Source: Lotus japonicus (lineage: Eukaryota; Streptophyta; Magnoliopsida; Fabales; Fabaceae). Taken from it: DNA of 64,000 bases. The notes beneath the pieces were generated by a model. It ran no database searches. It was not told where the DNA came from and was given only the letters and a program-made list of their open reading frames with translations. Of this stretch, positions 56,622 through 64,000 are shown piece after piece (positions within the stretch are counted from its first letter, which is position 1; each line of letters opens with the position of its first letter). The stretch lies in contig NC_080045.1 in the NCBI RefSeq assembly GCF_012489685.1, forward strand, positions 66,114,722-66,178,721, in the 5' to 3' direction. The position numbers were made by a program, and so were the translations under genes.

Positions 56622-57242
56622 GGGAAGAAGAAGTTGAAGTTGGTGACCTGTTCACAGTTTCGATCGATGACTGAGTCTGAAAGAAAGAAAGAAAGAAAGA
56701 AACAGAGAGAGTGGTTTTGATCTTGTTTTTAAATAAATATAAATATTGATTTATTTATTGAAAAGAGGTGATGGATGCGTGTGCGTGCTGAGTGTGCTGA
56801 TTTGATTTCATTAATGTTGAAAGTGACACATTTGGAGTGGATGGGCACAGCACGTTGGATCCAACGTTACTCCTATTCTATGGATTCCTTCATATACGTC
56901 ATGGCTAGACTATTTTTTCCGTGATCTAACCCTTGTCTGCCACCACCATTTGTCTGCTAACTCCGCATTTTACCTCATTTTTATTATGAATGATTATATT
57001 TCTAATATGTCCGTCAATGCAATTATTCCTTTAGGTCGAAAGCGTGCATGATGCACAAGTTTGGCTACCCTTTATTTTTGTTATTATGAAAAATTGTGTG
57101 CGGTAATGATAATTATCGAATTTTATACAAGTTAGATTGAGTGAATTTGTTTCTTTTATTTTTCAATTTTCAAAATGACATTTCCAACTTGTTAGAAACA
57201 TTCTCTTATATTGTTTGATTAACATTGATGTTTAAGAATCTC
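56622..57242. other. Promoter side of the ACR12-like gene and spacer
   Basis: A GAAA microsatellite lies near 56680-56702 (AAAGAAAGAAAGAAAG), in the probable 5' leader. Beyond it is AT-rich DNA. The last part (57120-57242) is the left arm of the duplicated segment described below. Confidence 0.5.
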
Positions 57243-58236
57243 CTAGTATGCACATATGTATATTCATGTGCGACCTCACACAAGGTTGGTTTGGCCCGTT
57301 TTGGTGTGTGGACGGGCTTTTCTCTATTTTAAATAAAATGTAAGTTATTATTTTTGCCTCAATTAATCAAATATATGCAAGATGACCAATTTTCTTTCTC
57401 GTTATATTACATAGGTCTCGTAATTTTTTATAATTACATATAATTTGCCCCATCATCTTCACCTACACTCATTACGGTGTTCATGTTGTCAAATCCGCCG
57501 CCGTTTTCATCTCGGTCGAGGAGGACGATAGCGATCTCAAAGAGAGTGAACCAGATTGAGGACGCTTTAACGTTGTTGATGCCCATATCTAGAAGAAAGC
57601 TCTTATCCCAACCACCACTTATTGTTAGTGTATTACAACTTTTGTGAATTATAAAAGAAAAAGGGTAAAACTGTCGCACCAAGAGAAGGAATGAGAGATC
57701 GAGTCAGTGGGGGGAGAGAGAGAAATCTTTGGTCATGGTTGTTGGCACGACAAAAGGCCATAATGGCGTCGTCAGGTCTCGCAGCAACAATGGAATAGGC
57801 ATGGCAGGTGGCTTCGACAAAGGCAAGGTTTGAGTTTGGGGTCCTTGAAAACCGTGACGAGGCAAGCCTCTGTAACCTCCTTGAGCGTAGCGTCGCGACA
57901 GTGAAGCTCTGAAAATGGATGTTGTGCGGTTTATGGTTTAGGTGGTTGTAAGGGAGATTGGGTTGTCTGGTTATTTATTGGGTCAATGTGGGCTATTGGT
58001 TGTGATAGAAGAATGATGGTGAGGAAGAAGGAGAAGCATATGCAAGGTTAGCATTGGGTCAAAGATTGATGGTGAGTTTGGGGTTGGGTCATCTAAACTA
58101 TATTTAATATTTTGAGGTCAAAATAGTAAATCATATTTTTTAATTAAATTAAAACATAGAAAAACCGGTAGACCCACCAAAGTGGGTCAAACCAGCCTTG
58201 TGTAAGATTACACAAGGAAATACATGTGCATACTAG
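57243..58236. mobile_element. Non-autonomous TIR element, about 1 kb
   Basis: Inverted ends of about 60 bp run from CTAGTATGCACAT through ACACAAGGTTGGTTTGGCCC at the left. The complement at the right reads CTAGTATGCACATGTA and ACACAAGGCTGGTTTGACCC. The interior has GC-richer, gene-like sequence (57470-57950) with no complete frame, perhaps captured. No target duplication was identified. Confidence 0.6.
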
Positions 58237-58500
58237 ACATGTTGATTGCGGATTGTTAATCTTCCTTAACGTCACTACCGTGTGAACCACTGCAAAAGGA
58301 CTACTAATACGAAGACTGATTTCGTTGTTAATTTAACTTTTGATTTTCATGATAATTTATGGACTGAAATTGATTCCCAAGATCTTATAGTTTAATTATG
58401 CATGATGTGAGAACTCCATCTTTGGCAAACTAATTTTTGAGATTGATGATAGTGCATGTATTAAAAATCAATATTGTATCTGCTACTGTAATTATGGATG
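58237..58500 (+). pseudogene. Truncated copy of the 58826-59287 gene-like segment
   Basis: GTGAACCACTGCAAAAGGAC and TTTTGATTTTCATGATAATT correspond to GTGAACCACCGCAGAAGGAC and TTTTGATTTTCATGATAATG at 59039-59123, with stops and indels. With the left arm at 57120-57242 it forms an older copy split by the TIR element. Confidence 0.6.
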
Positions 58501-58825
58501 ATGTGAGAACTGCATGACATGTATTCCACAGTGTCATGTATTTCCATTTAGATCGAGTTATTTTCTTTTACTTTTCATTTTTCAAAATGACATTGCTCAC
58601 TTGTCGGAAGAATCTTCTGTTTTGTTTTTACTAACGTTGACTTTCACCCCTGTAAAGAACTAGGTTGAATAAAGTCATCACACGAGGCGGTGACAGGTGC
58701 TCCACTCATTGTCTCGATTGGTAAATTTCAAATTTCAAAAGTTCGCGACATGTTTATATATAAGAATCATGCTTCTGTATCTTGTATCGTCTGATTGATA
58801 GTTGTAAGAACTCTGCAAGGTGCAA

Positions 58826-59287
58826 CTGAAGATGACGACTCACTTAATCTCTCGCGATGCATTTTCACTTCATTGCTTTTCGCATAACTCACTCGAGCTC
58901 AGGTTTTCCAATATCGAAGCTGAAACCGGTTGTTCACCACTCCACGAATTACAGAGCATGAGTCTTCCTCGCAACACATATTTGGACGTGCGGATCGCAA
59001 ACGGTAAATCTTCCTTGCCTCCTTTCCGCTACTGCAGCGTGAACCACCGCAGAAGGACCGCTATTGCGCGCGGGCCGGCGGCTGATCTAGTTGACAATCT
59101 TACTTTTGATTTTCATGATAATGTATGGATTGAAACCGATCCTCCAAGATCTTCTAATTCAATTCTACATGATATAAGAACTTCATCCTTTCCCATCAAG
59201 TATTTTTTTTGTAAAAAAAGTGCAATAGATTTGGCCCACCAACATATAGAATCTGAGTCCAGGAGGATTTGTCAACGTTGGAGTTGA
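58826..59287 (+). CDS. Unrecognised ORF, possible gene or gene fragment
   Basis: The frame is open from about 58820 to the stop at 59287. An ATG at 58832 gives MTTHLISRDAFSLHCFSHNS and a product of about 151 residues. It has an Arg-rich patch NHRRRTAIARG and a segment LTFDFHDNVWIETDPPRSSN. The composition is coding-like and moderately GC-rich against the AT-rich flanks. No family was recognised and no introns are evident. An older, broken copy lies directly upstream, so the segment has been duplicated. It may be a lineage-specific gene or part of a larger decayed gene. Confidence 0.35.
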   Translation: MKMTTHLISRDAFSLHCFSHNSLELRFSNIEAETGCSPLHELQSMSLPRNTYLDVRIANGKSSLPPFRYCSVNHRRRTAIARGPAADLVDNLTFDFHDNVWIETDPPRSSNSILHDIRTSSFPIKYFFCKKSAIDLAHQHIESESRRICQRWS

Positions 59288-60199
59288 CCATGACTACATT
59301 TCCCAATATCGGATAAAAGCCTCTGATTTCATGAATCTATTTCTTCCCCTTTTCCTCTCCCTCTCTACAATTTCTGCGCCGCGGGACCCTCTCTCTCTCC
59401 TCTCCACGGCGTCGCCGCTTGGAATTGCGGTGTTCTCTCTCTACATTTCCATCTCCTGCTCAGTCCTCTGGTCAATGCAGGTACTCTTCCCCTCACTTCC
59501 CCATTCTCTCATCATTCAATTCTTGTTTCTTTCGTCGTGAACGGTGTGGATTTTGCGTTTTCTTGAACCCTAGAATTTTCAATTTGTAATCGCATTTGGA
59601 TTCTGAGGCTGCTGAAATTTATTGCTTCCTTGTTTGCTGTTTGTTTTTTCAGGTGAATTCTGTTATCGTTCTGCGTCGTCATCTCATCTTTAAGCTCCAG
59701 GGTTCAAACATCAAGCTGTTCTTGTAGCTCCACTGTCAATAGCTTCTTTCGTTTTCAGGCAATGTGCGTTTTATTCAGTGATGCAATTCTACTTCACTAA
59801 TGTTTTATTTCTGTGCCGATGAACTACGCTGACACTCATGCTGAAATTTTAGTTTATCCCCTTTTTGTGTTTGGTATGTTAAAACCACTGCAATTCTGGT
59901 TTTCCAGCCTCTGTACATTTTTTGTAATGAATAAAACTAGTTTGAGTTTCAGAAAGGGTTGTTGAAATTTTCAATCATGTTGGTAGTGTATGCTGTATAT
60001 AGCATTGGCCATTCAGTCACTTCGTTGGGCTGTACATGCTTTCGTCGTCATACCTGTTGAGTTTTTATTAGATTGTATTTGTTAATTTTAGTGCGTGGTT
60101 ATTGACTTATTGTAGATACATTCCAAGTATCTTATTATTCATGCTTGTTCATGGTTTGCAGATACTCTACATATGTCGTGGTTTATTTAACGTTGACTT
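59288..60199 (+). promoter_or_regulatory. Probable promoter and spliced 5' leader of the nuclear protein gene
   Basis: A CT-rich leader (about 59330-59480), a donor-like CAG|GTACTC near 59480, an acceptor TTTTTTCAG near 59652 and an acceptor TTTGCAG near 60160 suggest a 5' UTR with one or two introns before the ATG at 60200. Plant housekeeping genes often have such leaders. Confidence 0.5.
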
Positions 60200-63100
60200 A
60201 TGGCGGGAAACAATAGATTTGATTTAAGCGCGGCTAGGCCGGAGAAACTGCCTTTCAAGGGCACCTTTTCAAATGGGCAGAAAAGGAATTTGACGAATGG
60301 CGCTTTGGACAGGTCTGCAAGCTTCCGTGAGGGTAATGAGGGGCAGACACGTGTGCCTGGTGCTATTCCGTTGCGGGGAAATTCTCCATCTTCTGGAGAT
60401 TCGGCTTCAGAAGCTAACTCTCTAGTGTTAGATCCAATAACCATGGGAGATCAAAAGTATACTGGGTCAGGTGAGTTAAGACGGGTCCTAAGGATCTCTT
60501 TTGGAAACACCCTTGAAGATTATGCTTTTGGAACTGCTAATCTGAAGTCTCCCCTTCCAGTGGCTCCGGAGGAACTGAAACGATTCAAAGCAAGCTTACA
60601 GGAGGCTGCTGCCAGGGCTAGGTAGTTTGAGAAACTTCATGCGATGCCATTAATTCTTTCATCAAAGCATACCAATCAGTGTTATCAAATAGCGGCGCTA
60701 CGCCGTTATAGCGTAGCGGATTTTTGGCTAATTGCGACGCCGCTATTGCCCACTAGCGCGCTATTCCCACTATTCGCCGCTAAATAGCGGCCGAAATAGC
60801 GGATTTTTGGCTCACCGCAATGGTCTGCGATCGCGATTTGATAACACTGATACCAATGTAATCTCACTTCTCATTTCGTATAATTTTGAATAAAAACTAG
60901 TGTGCAAGTGCAACTGAGAGCTTGTTTTTGCAGATAACACATTTGAATGCCTATCATTTTAATCTATTATTCCGTTTTTAGAATTAAATTGATGACTAAA
61001 TTGTCCAGAACTCTTAAAAATTAATCACTTAACTCATTTATTTAAAGTCACTTGAGTAGTCATTCTGTTCTGAAATTTTAAAATTCTTCACAGATGTAGA
61101 TCGAAAAGGTTGGATGAATCTTTACACAAGTTGAACAAGTGTTGGGAGACTATAAACTCAAAGAAGCAACTTCAGAACGAGTTGTTGCCGAATGAAAAGC
61201 TGGGTGGGTCACACTCTACCAAATTGGGAAGTCAGACTCATTGGGGCCCTTCAGAGCTCGTGAATCAGAGACTAGAGGACCGGCCTAAGAATGTCATTCT
61301 GAATAAGTGCACCCAGACATCAGCTTCTGAGCTACGGGTTTGTAGCTGGCATTTTTAATTCATCATTGCATTTCCTATAGTAAAGCTGTGGTTCTGTGAC
61401 GTGTTAGTTACTTATTATTGCATTTTTTTATTATAAATCCTAGGAGGATACAATTCCCGTTGCACTGAACAGTAGAATAGAATCTCTAGTGTATCGAAAT
61501 AATTTTTCGGCAAGGGATAGCATGACATTACATCTTCTCTTGATTCGGGTGCAACTATATTTCATCTTGATTTCACGTGCTTCTCTGTTGACTTAAAAGG
61601 CTCAGTCCTATGCCAATTGACCTGAATGGAAAACTAGAAGAATTCATGTTGCAACTGTTGTGGGTGAATTTTAAAGATACGTGTGGGTGAATTTTAATAC
61701 AGGCTGAATTTCACGGTTGTGGTTGAGGATGGTCTACTGGATATCTTTATAATTTGAAAAATTTCAATTATTGCTATTTAGGAAAAAAGATACAATTAGG
61801 GAAGAAAGGGGAAACATGTATAGGGAATCATGTCCCTCAAAGAGACTATTGGACTGGCCAACAGCAAGTATTTAAAGCACATACAACAAGACTATAAAGG
61901 GACATAAACAGAGTAGTTACTATCAAGAAGTGAGAGATTCTCTGCTTCAGAAACAATAGCAGATATACTGTTATTTTTAATTCTACTTCCACCGTCAATA
62001 GGTTTGCTGTAAGTATCAGGAAGAACTCAACTTAAAACTAATTTGGATTGCTACTGTAACTCACTGAAGTCCAGCACTTATGTAAAGACCATATAACTAA
62101 TTATTGCTTTGGCGTTTATCTTGGACACTGACTATACTACGTTCCTTGGTTTCCTTAATAGATACATATCTTTCTGCCTTAGAACTACTTTATTTACTTT
62201 GACATTTATATTTACTCTATATATTTTGTTGATAAACACTAGAACGGAGGTCAGAGTAATAGAAAGGATAGAGACAACATCAACGATAGTGGCAAAGGTT
62301 GTGATATTGTCGAAGAGAAAGTTCGAAGGTTACCTGCAGGTGGAGAAACATGGGATAGGAAAATGAAAAGGAAACGTTCCATGGGCAATGTTTTTGCCAG
62401 ATCGATTGATGCTGAAGGAGAGCTGAAAAGAGTTATGCGTCTAAAACTAGCTAATGAGTCCGTTCTGCATCCTTCTGATGCCCAAGGTTTGAGGTAATAC
62501 AAGTTCATGAAATGCTTTCATTTCTGATGTCTAGAATTGGCTACAAATCATAAGGTCTTGGCAGTGATCTGAGTAGCTGTAAAAATGAGTTGTGAAACGT
62601 GTCAATGCATAACAAGTCAAACATAACCAGCCTAGTTATTGGTTATGTTCTCATCATCTTGCATTCTCCTTTGAAACATTTGATCCTTCAGTTTGTATTT
62701 CTATGATTTACTAATGCTACGTAAGGTTGTTATGATCTTAAAATATACATTCGGCTATAACAAAAAAGAATAAAATGCTTGCAACATTATGTTCTCTCAG
62801 ATCAGGATATCCTTTGATATAACACTGTATTGTGAGTTTACTATTAATCTTTTCTTATTTTTTTCTTTTAGGCTTAACAGTTGTGACAACAATCATACTG
62901 GTGGTATTTATACATTGACAAAAAACAAACCCTCAAGGGCGCCTCAAACTGGCCATTTTATAGCTGGAAATTCATCTGTATCTCGTTCTTCTGAAACACC
63001 TGAAGCCTGGGAACAACCTTCAAGCGTGAACAATACTCATGCGGTACGTGGGACTACTAATCCTAAGCGACCTTTGCCTGTGGAATCATCTTTATCACCT

Positions 63101-63827
63101 ATGGCCCAATGGGTTGGGCAGAGACCCAACAAAATTTCTCGCACTCGAAGAGCCAATGTGGTCTCTCCTGCCTTAAACTGTGATGAGATGCATATGTCAT
63201 TTGAAAGCTGTCCCCCTTCTGATGTTGGTACTAGCATGGCTTCTAACACAACTAGTGGATCACTTATTTCCAAGGGGGCTATCAACAACATTCAAGTAGG
63301 TAGAGTGAAGCATGAGAATGTTTCACCCCCGAGTAGATTATCTGAAAGTGAAGAGTCCGGTGCTGGACAAAATGGTGAAAGTACATTAAAGGAGAAAGGG
63401 TTGGAAAGTAGTGAAGTTGATGCAAAAGCCATAAATTATTCTCATAATATAAGTTCGTCCTTGTTAGTGATGAAAAAGAAAAAAAAGCCCAGCAACGAAG
63501 AGATAGGAGATGGTCTGCGTAAACATGGAAGGGGTAGGGGCTCTTCAGTTTTGAAGGCTGGCATCTCATCCATGATAGAGAAGTTAGAGATTTCAACCTT
63601 GACAAAACCAATTAGAAATATGAATCCTGCTTCTGAAGAGAATGGAAGGTATAATCCTCTCTCTCTCTCTCTGGTAATGTAGAAAAAAAGATCCTTTCCA
63701 CAGAAGAATAAAATCGGTAATAATTTTTCTTTCTTTCTATGATTTAGTAAATCAAGGCGTCCTCCTTTGAAGAGATCACGGGGTAGGAAAGCTATTGCTC
63801 TAACTAGCAGATCCCCAGACATTGCAG
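60200..63827 (+). CDS. Plant nuclear basic/Ser-rich protein, 3' end outside the window
   Basis: Five coding exons are visible: 60200-60621, 61094-61337, 62243-62493, 62872-63648 and 63748-63827. The last ends in a donor, so the gene continues past the window. The first 591 codons start MAGNNRFDLSAARPEKLPF and contain SFREGNEG, SGELRRVLRISFGN, LKRFKASLQEAAARAR, ETWDRKMKRKRSMGNVF, ELKRVMRLKL, PMAQWVGQRPNKISRTRRAN and RRPPLKRSRGRKA. Many KR/RR clusters indicate nuclear localisation and the rest is low in hydrophobic content. I recall a pair of uncharacterised Arabidopsis proteins with this layout (At2g19390/At4g29790 type), but give no molecular function. Intron 1 contains a hAT-type MITE. Confidence 0.85.
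60669..60857. mobile_element. hAT-type MITE with 8-bp target duplication
   Basis: The element is 60677-60849 (173 bp). It starts CAGTGTTATCAAATAGCGGC and ends GCGATTTGATAACACTG (14-bp inverted ends). ATACCAAT is duplicated at 60669-60676 and 60850-60857. Eight-base duplications are diagnostic of hAT transposons. The interior is rich in AGCGG/CCGCT motifs. Confidence 0.92.
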
Positions 63828-64000
63828 GTATATCTATATGTTTGAGTAACTACTTATTGCATCAAAAAAGTTGTGCCGTTTATCATATTAGTTAATTTAA
63901 TACGATAAGAGTTTGTATATTTATCTGTTTTTATCTATCTGTACGCAGTAATGTAAACCTCAATACTGCGTTTTGGCTCCTCGTTATTTTGCTTGCGAAC

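Noticed and set aside
57434..57682. 82-codon minus-strand frame inside the TIR element
   Set aside because: No start context, no family match and no continuation; possibly captured sequence, so not called as a gene.

Overview
This window is plant nuclear DNA, probably from a papilionoid legume. It has AT-rich intergenic sequence, genes with many short GT-AG introns, plant-only families (DUF716 membrane protein, CYP71D-type P450, ACR-type ACT protein), a plant L1-type LINE and many small non-autonomous transposons. The legume assignment is an inference from overall resemblance. All exon borders were placed by hand from splice signals, reading frame and family conservation.

Layout, left to right. 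1-8.5 kb: a GST-N/hemerythrin fusion gene (+), ribonuclease H2 subunit A (+) and the last exon of a small Gly/His-rich protein (-). 8.5-13.1 kb: mostly gene-poor DNA, then the replication protein A 14-kDa subunit (-). 13.1-16.9 kb: a 5'-truncated LINE with an unbroken ORF and a perfect 17-bp target duplication. 17-29 kb: a duplicated block that alternates CYP71D-type P450 genes (-; one intact frame, one frameshifted) with U5 snRNA genes and relics (+). Six USE+TATA snRNA promoter modules lie here, all with the same 33-nt spacing. A 1.7-kb Tourist/Harbinger-like element sits among them and holds a head-to-head minisatellite palindrome.

29.5-37.2 kb: an AAMP-like WD40 protein (-), a membrane-anchored dual-specificity phosphatase (-) and a CACTA-like repeat patch. 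37.5-47.9 kb: the 17-exon tubulin-folding cofactor D gene (+), with a TRIM retrotransposon placed immediately behind one 5' splice site. 48-52 kb: a repeat-containing spacer and a DUF716/TMEM45 membrane protein (+). 52.1-56.6 kb: an ACR12-like plastid ACT-domain protein (-) with a solo LTR in an intron. 56.6-59.3 kb: a degenerate duplicated segment interrupted by a TIR element. 60.2 kb to the right edge: the 5' part of a plant nuclear basic/serine-rich protein gene (+).

The protein genes are mostly unrelated single-copy housekeeping genes. Two are linked by theme: RNase H2A and RPA3 both act in DNA replication and repair, and both carry E2F-type sites upstream. The distinctive part is the 17.6-28.9 kb block, where spliceosomal U5 genes and P450 genes were duplicated together and most copies are decaying.
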